Origin: Molossus alvarezi
Lineage: Eukaryota; Chordata; Mammalia; Chiroptera; Molossidae
Assembly: GCA_037176705.1 (NCBI GenBank)
Contig: CM073886.1
Coordinates: forward strand, 9,074,501 to 9,138,500
Length of the DNA stretch: 64,000 bases
Direction of reading: 5' to 3'
The notes under the pieces: model-generated
The model's database searches: none
What the model was told of the DNA's origin: nothing
Seen by the model: the letters and a program-made list of their open reading frames with translations, nothing else
Shown here: one piece after another, positions 40,501 through 52,066 of the stretch
How positions within the stretch are numbered: the first letter of the stretch is position 1
Layout: every line of letters starts with the position of its first letter
Translations under genes and position numbers: made by a program

Positions 40501-40939
40501 CCCGACTACACAGCTCCCAGTGCCCACAGAATGCCAGCTCATGTACAGCATGGCACCAATTCAAGTGTCAGCTCTAATCCACTTTGAGCATCATCTCAGA
40601 AAATCCAATTTAAAAATTAGGCAGCAAACAGAAAATACACGTGAATGGTAGAGAGGAGTCGGGTTGGAAGTCCAACAGAATGGAGGCCGGAGTCATCGTT
40701 CTCTCCTTGGGATCTTATAAGACCCGAGTTGTCAGCTCAGGCTGATATGACAGAATTGGCCGGGCTTGGGGAAGCTGGAATGGAGAAGTATGTAGAGATA
40801 CCTCCCATCTCTTACCTGGATTTAATCCCACCCTCCCGGGCTCAGGGAAGCTGGAGAAAGGCCACTGCTCTTGCTTCCCCAACCCGCTTCTCCAGCTTAA
40901 CACAGGGAAGGAGGACGCAGAGAGGCAGGTGGCAGGACA

Positions 40940-41300
40940 GCCTCACGCCCCACCCATGTTTACTGAGCACCTGCTATGCCAGGTACTGTGCTTCCCTCTT
41001 GGATCTTACAGTTCAGTGGGGGAGACAGACATTAAACAGACAAAAGGAAAAACTGCAAACACTGATGGGTGCTATAAAGAAAATAGGGTTTGAGACTTGG
41101 GGAGCTAAAGGGAGGTCTTTAAGGAGGAGACCTGAGTTGAGCCCTTGGTGACTAGAAGCAGCCAGGATGGACTAGGGGAAGAGCATTCTGAGCAGAGGGT
41201 AGAGCTAGTACAAAGGCCCTGAGGCACATGGAGTTGGGCGTGTTCACAGCACAGAAAGACCAGCTACAGCACAGTGAACCAGGGACAGTGGTGGGGATAA
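40940..41300 (-). repeat. L2 LINE, antisense
   Basis: 'atgtttactgagcacctgctatgccaggtactgtgc', 'gatcttacagttcagtgggggagacagacattaaacag', then 'aagagcattctgagcagaggg' and 'gtacaaaggccctgaggcac'. This is a long contiguous antisense L2 3' region. Confidence 0.82.
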
Positions 41301-42098
41301 GGTCGGGTATAATGGGGGCTGGAGTGAAGAATTTATATTTTGGCTTAAATGCACATTATCCCCACTTACTGAGAAACATGGTCCAATGGACACCAGTCTG
41401 TCGTCAATCTCCCCAATCCCAAAATGTAACCCGCCCATAAGCAGGAGCTAATGAGAGGAGCCCCTGAAAGTGTTCCTCCAATAGGACTCCCTCCCACCTT
41501 CCCCCCTGACACCAGCGCCTGGTTAAAACCCTCACTGCTGACACTCTCACTCTGGAGTAAAGTGACTCCCACTAGGACTGAGCTGATTAGCACATGGGAA
41601 TAGTTCTTGGAATTTCTCTGACAAAAGCCTTCTGAAATGTTCCTTAAAATCTGGTTCTTGGCCTCCCAAGCCCTGGTCTCCAAATTAGATATGAAACCCC
41701 AAGGGTCTTTGGGACACAGAAGTCTAGAATTCTCAGCCCGGAGGACCCGGAGAGGCCACTGCTCCAGGCTTCCTCCAAACTTCCCTGCAAGGCTCCCACT
41801 GTTGGTTAATGTGACATGGGAATCCACAGCTTCTGGCCTCTCCGGGTCCCCCATGCTCTCTGGCTTCTACCTAGTCCTTCCAGTCAGGACTTCACACTAG
41901 GCTCACTCCTTCATTCAAATATTTATGAAATAATTACTCCCTGAGAAGCAATTGTTAAACGAAAAATACATCTCATATTATGAGCATGGATCAAAGTTTT
42001 ACTTTAGATTTACAGGAAGGAAATCAGAAAAAAAAAAAGAGAACTTTAGTTCAACGAACAATTTTAGGAAGTGGTTTTATAGCAAGACATGAGTGTCT
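41301..42098. other. Intergenic DNA
   Basis: No gene or repeat assigned. One long - strand frame (41366-41854) has no recognisable domain. Confidence 0.5.
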
Positions 42099-42297
42099 GG
42101 GACGGTGCTGTCCAACAGAACTTCTCACCATGGAAACGTTTCACTGTCCAGTACCCTGGCCACTAGCCACGTCCGGCTGTCAAGCATTTGAAATGTGGCT
42201 AGTGTGTGGCTGAGGAAATAATTTTTAAATTTGAATTGACCTGTAAATTTAAATAGCCACACATGGCTAGTGATTCCAGTATTGGACAGAGCAGGGC
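42099..42297. repeat. Small nonautonomous DNA transposon (hAT-type fossil)
   Basis: Inverted ends 'cggtgctgtccaacagaac' (42100-42118) and 'agtattggacagagcag' (42278-42294) are imperfect reverse complements. The interior has the two opposed 'ctagccac' and 'gtggctag' blocks (for example 42162-42169 and 42196-42203) of a common mammal-wide hAT-derived MITE. I do not name the subfamily. Confidence 0.75.
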
Positions 42298-42299
42298 TA

Positions 42300-43890
42300 G
42301 TAAATCACTTTAGTTCACTTACAACCTAATTGTCTCAGCGTGGAGGGGGTAGGTAATGACCAGAAAGATGGAGGGAGAGAAGGGGAGCAACAGACTGCAC
42401 CAAATGTCTGTCTCCAGAGCCACGAGGGCGGGTCTAGAGGATCCGGTGGGCCCAGCCCAGGTCCGTCCCGCCTGAGCTGGAAGTAGGCGGTGGGTGTGAG
42501 CAGTTTGGCCCCTCAAGGCTGGGCTGGAGCTGGAGCAGCTCAGAGGGGGCTGGGGGGGCTCTGGGGAGGGCCTTAGCTGATCCCCAGGAGGCCTCCAGAG
42601 CCATTGATTTCAGGATCCCCATGCCCCAATTTTGCACACCCTCAGCCTGGACTTTACAAAGATTTTTCCTGGGGGGTGGGGTGCTTTAGTTTTTTGTTTG
42701 TTTTTTAACATAAAACCGACTTTTTGCTTTTTTCTGATTACTAGGTTGGCACGTGCCAACCTTCTCCGATTCAGAGAAAACTTAAAGGTATAAATAGAAA
42801 AGAGAAAACCACCGGAAATCCCATCCTCCGCCCCAGCACCTGGCTCCATGTGGGCGTCACAAATGAATGTTTCTGAAGATCTATCTTCATCTTGTAGAAT
42901 AGCCTCTGATATTTTTCTATAAAAGGTGTTAATTAAAAAAAAAAATACAGCAAGAGAGGCATGACCTCACCAGCTCCTCACAGCTGCAGAGACCTCTGTA
43001 GGACTTGCCCATGATGCACCCTGATTCCTAACCACCCCTCCCCCACAGATCCTTACACTTCCTTTTACAGGTGAGAACACTGAAACTCAGAGAAGCAGGG
43101 GCTCTACCTTCATCCTGTCTCATTTTGAACCTGCTTTTGCCAGTGGAGCTGTGTGACCATGGGAAAGGTACTTGACCACTCTGGGCCTCAGTTTCATCCC
43201 CATCAAAGACAGATGAGAGAAGTACCCTGCAGCCCACAGTGGTGGGGTGAGGATCGAATGTCAAGATCAGCGAAGGCCAGATGGTGCCAGCTGCTCTTGT
43301 GATTAGCTTACCTAAAGCACCTGGCAGCAGCAGGACCCTGCCAAGGCTTCCTCAAAATCCCATCCTTTCGGATCATGTCTATTGACAAGCTGGCCAGTGG
43401 AGAGGCAGGCAGCATCAGATCGGTCCCTGCTGCCCCCTAGTGGCCTGCTCCGGCCCCAGCGCCTGCCTCTGTTCCAGTAGCTTGAGGTTCAGGTCCAGTC
43501 CTCGTGCCCTGTCAAGGCCAGAAAACCAGGCCTGGGAGATTCCCACCCTCTCTTTCATCTTCGCATTTCTTCCCCACCCCATCTAGCACCTGGGAAAAGG
43601 GCTTAGTTGAATTACATTAGGAACTCCTGGTGCTCCAAGGCCAGTCATATAACCTCTCTGTGCTTGCTTCTGTTATCATTGTAATTAGCTAGTTATTAAT
43701 AATTGGGAAGGAGCAAAAGGGAAGCCAGACATTAAAGCATGGACACCTGGGCAGCTTCACCAGGAAGCTGCAACTCTGCTCCCCTCCCTATAGACGCAGG
43801 TTTCAGAGCTTCCAAAAGGTCTTTCCAGAGGAGAATGAGACAAGAGAGACAGGGTTGTACAGAGAGAGAAAGACATTAAACCAAACTTCT
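42300..43890. other. Intergenic DNA
   Basis: A MIR-like core in sense lies at about 43140-43230 ('gagctgtgtgaccatgggaaagg', 'ctgggcctcagtttcatcc'). Otherwise unassigned. No gene. Confidence 0.5.
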
Positions 43891-44524
43891 GATGCTAGCT
43901 GCAGGTTGATACCTGACTCCAGCCACAGAATGACCTCTGACTCAAACCATAGACTGATTCTTGACCCACACTATGGACCTATTTGTGATGCTGGCTGCAG
44001 ACTGATCCCAGGCATATGCTAATCCCTAGCTCTGACTGTTGTAACCCAGGAGAGTCATCCTCACTCAGACATCAAGTAATTTTGAATATTAGGAGTTTTA
44101 TTACCTGTGCAGGGACTGCAGCCAACCTACACAGAGGAGAACTGCAGCCCCGAGCTCAGGGGGAGGGTTGCTTATATAGGACAGGGGTTACTCAAGAGTT
44201 TTGCAGAGCAAGCAAGCTACGTGTACAGAAGCAGATATCAGCAGTTAGTAGCTGTACAAGTTGTTTATTTTATATTTCTTAACATTTACTAGACCTTAGC
44301 CTTGAATGTCTCATTTCCCCGTCTGGCATCTCCTGATTAGTTAAGCTCATGGTCAATACCCTCGTGGTCATGGCTGATGCATACCTTCCTCTTCAAGAAT
44401 TTTTGCAAAAACAAATCGGGTTCAAGGAACCCAGGAGAGGTTCCTTCTTCTAGCGGATGGAGAATTACTGGATTATAACACTGACCACAGACTAATCACT
44501 GATCCCAGCCATAGACAGATCTCT
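43891..44524. repeat. Degenerate 24-bp tandem array, interrupted by an LTR
   Basis: Successive 24-bp units at 43891, 43915, 43939, 43963 and 43987 share the pattern GA-(C/T)-N-C-NNN-CCA-(C/T)-AG-ACTGATYCTT. A 23-bp unit at 44011-44033 follows. The array resumes after the LTR at 44483-44500 and 44501-44524 (GATCCCAGCCATAGACAGAT). Units are about 60-80 percent alike by eye, so the array is old. 44037-44480 is the inserted LTR. Confidence 0.82.
44037..44480 (-). mobile_element. Solo LTR of an endogenous retrovirus-like element
   Basis: 444-bp unit bounded by TGTTGTAA and TTATAACA (inverted TG...CA ends) and flanked by a perfect 5-bp duplication CTGAC (44032-44036 and 44481-44485). On the - strand it carries a TATA-like TATATAAG (read as CTTATATA near 44171) and an AATAAAAC polyadenylation-like signal (read as GTTTTATT near 44095), in the order expected for U3-R-U5. 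There is no internal coding region, so this is a solo LTR. The family is not identified. Confidence 0.85.
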
Positions 44525-45260
44525 GAGTCTGGATGCCCGGATCCCTCACTGACACTCCACCCCATCCAGGAACTGACATTTCCTGATTTCTAGCTGGTAA
44601 ATTCAGCTTGAGTTGGTCAACACATCTTGTCTGTCTGTCCTGCCTCTCTACCATAGAATCACAGGGCGGCAAGCTGATGGTTCTTTTTAATCAAAGAGAG
44701 AAGCATTGACGGCCCCTTTGCCAACTTTCCTCTGCTTTGGATGTAATGTCTGGTGGTTTGGCAGCCATCTTGTGATCATGAGGAGACAAGCCTGGAGATA
44801 AAAGACAGTTTTCTGAATATGGCACAGTGGGAGAAGAAAAGAGCCTGCATCCTAGATCACTTCATCAGGTGATCAAATCGACCTCTGGGTTCTTAATAAA
44901 CCATAAACCTGCTTTTGTTGAAACCATTGTGGAACTAGTTGCTTTTGCAGCTATAAAGCAGCCTTAAAGATCATGGGGGGTGGGGGTGGGGATCATGGTA
45001 GGTAGAAAAATGGACCTCCAAAGAAATTCACATCCTAAGCGATCTGGAGATACTATGATGCTGGCTCTAAAGATGGAAGAAAGAGCCATGGGTTCAGGAA
45101 TGCAGGTGACCACTAGAAGCTGGAAAAATCAAGAAGCAGGTTCTCTCCTGGAGTCTCCAGAAGAAACATGACTGCTGAGACTGTGGTTTTTAGCCTGCCC
45201 ACTCCTGACCTGGCTACCGAGACCCACTATCTCGAATTCTCAGCTTTTTGAAAAAAGAAG
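44525..45260. repeat. Old LTR/DNA-repeat fossils, sub-family unclear
   Basis: 44680-44960 ('ggcagccatcttgtgatcatgagg', 'cttaataaaccataaacctgc') and 44995-45210 ('gaaattcacatcctaagcg', 'ctagaagctggaaaaatcaagaagc', 'ctggagtctccagaag') resemble ancient mammalian LTR-type repeats. Boundaries cannot be fixed by eye. Confidence 0.45.
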
Positions 45261-47047
45261 TCCTGAATTTTCATTTTGCACTGGGCCCTCAAATTCTACA
45301 GCCATTACTGACATAGCGTCATTCATTCTCTACAAAGTTGACTTGCCACTCCCTCTGGACCCCCAAACACCATCACCCCCGTGTTGCAGCTTCTTCCTCC
45401 TGCTGCAGGCTTCTTCCCATCGCTGTGGTAATCCGTTCAAGTCCCTTCCATCTGCAGATGGCCAGATTCCCTCCACCGCGCCTCCTGCTCCTCCCTCTCC
45501 CGCTGTCCCCAGACGCGGGTCTCCTGAGCTGTCTCCGTCGGGCTGCACTCCCTTCCTGCGTACAGGCTCCTTGACCCTCTGTGCAGCCGCTGCCCGCGTC
45601 TGCCACCAGCCTGCTGTCGCCGCGCCAGCGCCAAGGCCGGTCTGTTTCAGCCCGCACCCGTCCGCCCCGAGCCTCTGCCACGGCCGGAACCTCTGCCCCT
45701 GTGCTCGCTGCTGCTGGCTGCTTGCCCCTGCTCAGGCTCATTTCCCAGGGTCCTCTCCTCTGCCCTCCCTTAAGCCTGGGGGAACTCGGGGCTCATCTCA
45801 GGCCCTGCACACGCGCACGCGCTCCATGGGCAAGCTCCTCTGTTTCCATAGACTTCACTACAACCTTTACTAAATCTACTGGGGTTTCCTGAGGCGGGGA
45901 CTGGGTCGCCCAGCACCCAGCACAGTGGCTGGCACACCAGTGTGCTCGACAATCATTTGTTGAATGAATGGATGATGCTTTCTGAGTGTATCTCCCAGCC
46001 CAGATCTCTTGCCCCAACCGCAGACCCATGTGTCTGTCTGGGTTTCCACATCTCCCGCACACACTCCCTGTCCCATCTGTGCGCATCACTGTCCATGTGA
46101 CACATATGAGGAGATCTCGTGTATTCACTGCGTCCTTCATGTCCCATCAGGCCTCCCATGCCTCCCCCTCCAGGAGGTAGACTCCATGGGTACAGAGGCC
46201 TTTGGTTGGTTGGTTCCATGTATCCCAGGGCCTTCGAACAGTGTGCGGTACACAGCAGGTGCTCAGTGAATACTTCCTGAGCAAGTAAATGGATCTCCAC
46301 ATGGATGGCCACACACTCAGAGCCAGTGTATCCGAAACCGAGCCCCGCGTCCTCCCCACACCTGCTTCCCCAGCTAGGCCCCGTCTCAGCTGTTAAAGCT
46401 CAGGTGCAGGCATTTCCCCAGCTCGCCCGTCTCCTCCTCCTCCCCACCGAGAGGCAGGTGCGCGAGTCTGTCCCGAGGACCCCTTCTCTCCAGCAGCTCT
46501 GGACAAGTCCGCCGCCTCATTTTTATCACCTAGAATTATGCAAATAGCACCTTACTTCTCAAACACTCTCCCACCAGGACCAGAGGTGTGTGTGTGTGTG
46601 TGTGTGTGTGTGTATTTATTGTGTCCTTTCTCTGCTCACATAGCCTCCTGACTCCCATTTGCCAAAATCATGGGACACGTGCCCGCAGGGTAACCCAGGT
46701 AAGGGGCACAACGCCCTAAGGTGATTTTAGGCGGCATAGGGGTGTGCTGTATAAGGACAAGGGTGTAAAAGGGCATCAAATCAAGGAAAAATTTCTTTGT
46801 CAATTCTCCTTCTTCTGACCAGCCCTCCACAGGCCATACAGCAAGCTAGGGTTTAGTAACTCCAAGTCTACTTCCAATTTCTCCTCTTTTTGGTTTTCTA
46901 GAAAATAGTTTCAATTTATGGGTGAATACTGACACTTTATTATTAACTAAATTCCATATTTTTTCAGGTTCCCACATTCAGGCTCAGTCTCAGTGCTGCC
47001 GTTGTACCTCCCTCTGAGGTCTCAGCTGCCAAGAGCTTCCCAGTGCC
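45261..47047. other. Intergenic DNA with two sense L2 ends and a (GT)n
   Basis: Sense L2 ends at about 45885-45975 ('cagcacagtggctggcacacc', 'catttgttgaatgaatgg') and 46165-46295 ('cacagcaggtgctcagtgaatac'). (GT)n microsatellite at 46585-46613. Open frames of 100-176 codons between 45338 and 45892 on both strands are C-rich and have no domain signature. Confidence 0.6.
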
Positions 47048-47403
47048 TCAGGGTGGATCCAGGGCGGCAGCTCCTGATGCAGAGTGGCTGAGCTCCAGAC
47101 AGGCACTGCGCTGGCCAGCTCTCCCCCCACAGGGGCTCAGGGTGGATCCAGGGCGGCAGCTCCTGATGCAGAGTGGCTGAGCTCCAGACAGGCACTGCGC
47201 TGGCCAGCTCTCCCCCCACAGGGGCTCAGGGTGGATCCAGGGCGGCAGCTCCTGATGCAGAGTGGCTGAGCTCCAGACAGGCACTGCGCTGGCCAGCTCT
47301 CCCCCCACAGGGGCTCAGGGTGGATCCAGGGCGGCAGCTCCTGATGCAGAGTGGCTGAGCTCCAGACAGGCACTGTGCTGGCCAGCTCTCCCCCCACAGC
47401 GGC
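47048..47403. repeat. 89-bp minisatellite, four copies
   Basis: Four tandem units starting at 47048, 47137, 47226 and 47315 with TCAGGGTGGATCCAGGGCGG. The first three are identical by eye; the last differs by a C to T in ACTGCGCTGG and at its end. Each unit has a BamHI site (GGATCC). 89 is not a multiple of 3, so repeated peptides in several frames are artefacts. Confidence 0.96.
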
Positions 47404-47621
47404 TAGGACTGTTAGGGTTACTCTATAGTCCAGGACACTGTGTGTGCGTGCTCTCAGGCACATCTTAGCCCATTTAGGCCTTGGTTCTGGACCCAGAACT
47501 GTCTTAGAATTAGATCATTGTCCCTGCTTCGTCTGGCAAATGGAAGCAATGAGATGATGAATACGAGCCTAAAATAGGATTTATATCAAAGTGAGCTTAG
47601 TACCATGGGTGTGGATTCTAA
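47404..47621. other. Intergenic DNA
   Basis: Nothing recognised between the minisatellite and the L1 3' end. Confidence 0.5.
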
Positions 47622-48565
47622 TTTTATTTATTTACTCATTTATTTTTTAATTACAGTTGACATTCAATATTATATTAGTTTCAGGTGTACGGCATAGTGG
47701 TTAGACGTTTATATAACTTATGAAATGATCCTCCATTAAGTCTAGTACCCACCTGGTATCACACATACTTATTACAATATTATTGACTATATTCCCTATG
47801 CAGTACTTTATTTACATCCCCATGACTGTTTTGTAACAACTAATTTGTGCTTCTTAATTCCTTCCCCTTTTTCATCCAGACCCCCAAGCCCCCTCTGGCA
47901 ACTGTCAAAGTGTTCTCTGTATCTATGAATCTGTTTCTGGTTTTTTGTTTATTTGTTTGTTCTTTTATTTTCTTATTTACATTCCACATGTAAGTGAAAT
48001 CACATGGTGTTTGTCTTTCTCTGCCTAACTTATTTCACTTAGCATAATACCCTCTAGACCCATCCATGTTGTCAAAAATGGCCGAGTAATATTTCGTTCT
48101 GTGTATGTACCACCTCTTATTCACTCGTCTATTGATGCACATGTACACTGCTTCCATATCTTGGCTATTGTAAATAATGCTGCAATGAACAGAGGGGTGC
48201 ATATATCTTTTTGAATTAGTGTTTTGGATTCCTTCACATAAATACTCAGAAGTGGGAGTGCTGGATTGTATGACAGCTCTGCTTTCAATTATTTAAGGAA
48301 CCTCCATACTGTTTTCCACAGCAGCTGCACCAATTTGCAATCCCACCAAAAGTGCACTAAGTTTCCCTTTTCTCCACATCCTCACCAACACTTGTTATTT
48401 GTTGATTTACTGGTGATCACTATTCTGACAGGTGTGAGGTGATATCTCATTGTGGTTTTAATTTGCGTCTCCCTGATGATTAGGGACATTGAGCATCTTT
48501 TCATATGTCTATTTATCATTTGTATGTCCTCTTTGGAGAAATGTCTATTCAGGTCCTCTGCCTGT

Positions 48566-48801
48566 GTTTTTTTGTGCATGTTTTTTTAAAATCCTCATCC
48601 AAGGATATTTTTCCATCTATCTTCAGATAGAGTGGGAGGGACAGAGAGAAAGAAAAATATCAATGTGAAAGAGACACATCTACTGGTTGCCTCCTGCAGG
48701 ACCCCGACCAGGGCCAGAAACCAAACTGCAACCGAAGTAAGTGCCCTTGACTCTTTGGTCCAAGGGCCAAGGCTCTAACCGCTGAGCCAAACTGGCCAGG
48801 A
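48566..48801 (-). mobile_element. VES-type SINE (family 1) in L1 A
   Basis: Antisense AAATCCTCATCCAAGGATAT ... GAGCCAAACTGGCCAGG. Flanked by CCTCTGCCTGT at 48555-48565 and 48802-48812. Confidence 0.93.
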
Positions 48802-49020
48802 CCTCTGCCTGTTTTTTACTCTGATTGTGTGTTTTACTTTGGTGGTAAATTATGAGTTCTTTATATATTTTGGATATCAACCCCTTATTGGATGTATCAT
48901 TGGCGAATATCTTCCTCCATTTGGTAGGCTGTCTTTTTGTTTTATTTATGGTTTCCTTTGCTGTGCAAAACTTTTTCATTTGATTTATTTTATTTTTTCT
49001 TTTGTTTCCCTTGCCCTAAG

Positions 49021-49070
49021 ATATAGATATAGATATAGATATAGATATAGATATAGATATAGATATAGAT
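49021..49070. repeat. (ATATAG)n hexanucleotide microsatellite in L1 A
   Basis: About eight perfect ATATAG units replace a short stretch of antisense ORF2 right after 'tttcccttgccctaag'. Confidence 0.95.
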
Positions 49071-49105
49071 AATTTACTGGGAGCAATGTCAAAGAGTTTA
49101 CTGCC

Positions 49106-49352
49106 ATCATGGTCAGTTTGCTCAGCGGTTAGAGCATCGGCCCACAGACTGAAGGGTCATGGGTTCGATTCTCTGTCAGGGGTACATACCTGGGTTGCAG
49201 GTTTGATCTCCAGTCCCGGTGAGGATTGTGTGGGAGGCAATCAATCAATGTGTCTCTCTCATGTTTCTCTATGTTTCTCTCTCTCTCCTTCTCTCCCTTC
49301 CACTCGAAAAAGCAATGGAAAAATATCCTCAGGTAAGGATTTAAAAAAAAAA
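49106..49352 (+). mobile_element. VES-type SINE (family 1) in L1 A
   Basis: Sense copy 'ggtcagtttgctcagcggttagagc' to AATATCCTCAGGTAAGGATT with an A13 tail. Flanked by AAAGAGTTTACTGCC at 49091-49105 and 49353-49367. It is inserted against the orientation of the host L1. Confidence 0.94.
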
Positions 49353-49606
49353 AAAGAGTTTACTGCCTCTGTTTTCTTCTATGAGTTTTATGTTTTCAGA
49401 TATTACATTTAAATCTTTAATCCATTTTGAGTTTATTCTTATATATGGTGTAAAAAATGCCATTGGTATTTTGTTAAGTATTGCATTTAATCTATAGAAT
49501 GCTTTGGCCAGCATGAGCATTTTAATGATGTTAATTCTTCCTATCCATGAACATGGTATAGGTTTCCACTTACTTGTATCTTCTTCAATTACTTTGTTCA
49601 ATGTTT

Positions 49607-51153
49607 TTGGGGGTTTTTTTGTTACAGATATTTATCCTTTTTTTCCCCATTGACACCCTCTTCCCCATCCCCCCCACCCCATCCCCTGCTTTGATGTCCG
49701 TGTCCATTGGTTATGCATACATGCATATAAGTTCTGTGGTTTATCTCTTTCCTCCCCCCACCACCCCCTCTTCTGGGGGTTGTCAGTCTGTACCCTACTT
49801 CCTCGTCTCTGGGTCTACCCTATTCCTCAGACTGTTATGTTCATTATATTCCACAAATAAGTGAGATCATATGATACCTGTCTTTCTCTGCTTGGCTTGT
49901 TTCACTTAGGATAATACTTTCCAGGTCCCTCCATGTCGTCTCAAAGGATAAGAGATCTTTCTTTCTTATGGCTGCATAGTACTCCATTGTGTATATGTAC
50001 CACAGCATTTTTATCCATTCATTTACTGATGGACACTTGGGCTGTTTCCAAATTTTAGCTATTGAAAATAGTGCTGCTATGAACATGGGGGTACATATAT
50101 TCTTTCTGATTGGTGTTTCAGGATTCTTAGAGTATATTTCTAGAAGTAGGATCACTGGGTCAAATGGAAGTTCAATTTTTAATTTTTGTATGTAACACCA
50201 TATTGTTTTCCATAGTGGCTGCACTAGTCTGCATTCCCACCAGCAGTGTACTAGAGTCCCCTTTTCTCCACACCCTTGCCAACACTTGTTTGATAATTTG
50301 TTGATGGTGGACATTCTGCAGGTGTGAGGTGATACCTCATTGTTGTTTTAATTTGCATCTCTCTGATTATTAATGATGTTGAGCATTTCTTCATGTGTCT
50401 CTTGGCCATTTGTATGTCCTGTTTGGAGAGGTGTCTATTTAGTTCCTCCGCCCATTTTTTAACTGGGTTCTTTGTCTTCCTTTTGTTGAGTTGTATGAGC
50501 ACTCTATATATTTTGGAAATTAACCCCTTATCTGATGAATCATTGGCAATGATGCTCTCCCACTCAGTGGGTTGCCTTTCCATTTTGATGGTTGTTTCTT
50601 TTGATGTGCAGAAGCTTTTGAGTTTGATGTAGTCCCATGTGTTCTTTTTCTCCTTTGTTTCTGTTGCCTTATGTGATGTATCAGTGAAAATTCTGCTTCG
50701 TATGATGTCTGAAATTTTGTTGCCCACAGTTTCTGCTAGGATTTTTATGGATTCATGAGTCACATTTAAGCCTTTTATCCATCTTGAGTTTATTCTTGTA
50801 TATGGTGTAAGTTGATGGTCTAGTTTCATTTCTTTGCATGTAACTGTCCAATTTTCCCAACACCATTTATTAAAGAGGCTGTCTTTACTCCACTGTATGC
50901 TCTTGCCACCTTTGTCAAATATTAATTGAGCATAATGTCTTGGGTCCATTTCTGGGTTCTCTGTTCTGTTCCACTGGTCTATATACCTGTTTTTGTGCCA
51001 GTACCAGGCTGTTTTGATTACAGTAGTTTTGTAGTATAACCTGATATCTTGTATTGTGATCTCACCTACTTTGTCCTTCTTTTTCAAAATTGCTGTGGCT
51101 GTTTGGGGTCTTTTTTGGTTCCATATGAACTTTTGAAGTATTTGTTCTAGTTC
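49607..51153 (-). mobile_element. 5'-truncated L1 (element B)
   Basis: Antisense L1 3'UTR (C-rich tract 49630-49800), then the ORF2 carboxy half. It is closely similar to element C, so both are younger than element A. The 5' boundary at about 51153 abuts a T14 run (51154-51167) that is the poly(A) tail of a different retro-fragment. Confidence 0.88.
50251..51087 (-). pseudogene. L1 ORF2p carboxy-terminal fragment (element B)
   Basis: 278 codons remain open: [20 protein letters not shown], a Cys-containing WCWENW segment, and [20 protein letters not shown], all typical of the L1 ORF2p region between reverse transcriptase and C-terminus. A frameshift separates it from the rest at 49844-50314. 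It is not a host gene. Confidence 0.92.
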
Positions 51154-51307
51154 TTTTTTTTTTTTTTAATTGAAATGAAATAGTATTTATTTAAAGTAAA
51201 TGCCAAGACAGTTTTATGGTAAATTGCCTACTATACAATAAAGTAATATTTCAGATCACCTAAATAGAGGTTCATCTGCTTTCATGCCTTTCTTACCTGC
51301 CATTTTA
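51154..51307 (-). pseudogene. Retrocopied 3'UTR-like fragment with poly(A), source unknown
   Basis: On the - strand, non-L1 sequence ends with AATAAA (TTTATT at 51186-51191), 18 nt of sequence, then A14 (T14 at 51154-51167), which is the signature of a processed mRNA 3' end. A short frame at its 5' side reads MAGKKGMKADEPLFR and stop, possibly the tail of a coding region. I do not recognise the gene. It lies directly 5' of L1 element B in the same orientation. Confidence 0.6.
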
Positions 51308-51351
51308 AATATATATATATACATATATATACACATATATATATATATATT
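51308..51351. repeat. (AT)n microsatellite
   Basis: AT dinucleotide run with a few C interruptions (TATACATATATATACACATA). Confidence 0.95.
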
Positions 51352-52066
51352 TACTAATAGCTTTATTTACTAATAGCTTGCTACTTAAATCTTTTTTTAG
51401 CTCTTTTATTTTTTTTATTTTTTTAAATTAATTTACTTATTTTTGTTACAGACGTTTCTCCTTTTTCCCCAACTGATTCCCCCCTCGCCAACCCTCCCCA
51501 CCCTGTCCCCAGCTTTGTTGTTCATGTCCATTTTTCATGCACACATGCATATATGTTCTGTGGTTTCTCTCTCCCACACCACCCCCTCTTCTGGGGATTG
51601 TCAGTCTGTACCCCACCTCCACATCTCTGGGACTACCCCATTCCTCAGACTGTTATGTTCATTATATTCCACAAATAAGTGAGATCATATGATACCTGTC
51701 TTTCTCTGTTTGGCTTGTTTCACTTAGGATAATACTTTCCAGGTCCCCCATGTCATCTCAAAGGATAAGAGATCTTTCTTTCTTACAACTGATAGTACTC
51801 CTTTGTGTATATGTACCACAGTGTTTTTATCCATTCGTCTACTGATGGACACTTGGGCTGTTTCCAGATCTTAGCTATTGTAAATAGTGCTGATATGAAC
51901 ATGGCGGTACATATAGTCTTTCTGATTGGTGTTTCAGGCTTCTTAGGGTATATTCCTAGAAGTGGGATCACTGGGTCAAATGGAAGTTCAATTTTTAACT
52001 TTTTGAGGTAACACCATAGTGTTTTCCATAGTGGCTGCACCAGTCTGCATTCCCACCAGCAGTGTA

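Noticed and set aside
40645..41151. 168-codon + strand frame
   Set aside because: Its second half is antisense L2 sequence; no domain in the first half.
45338..45892. Frames of 80-176 codons, C-rich
   Set aside because: Low-complexity proline/serine/cysteine-rich translations on both strands, no conserved motif; not supported as a gene.
47022..47468. Repeated-peptide frames across the 89-bp array
   Set aside because: Same effect: the unit length is not a multiple of three, and the frames only exist because the repeat lacks stops. No start context, domain or splice support.
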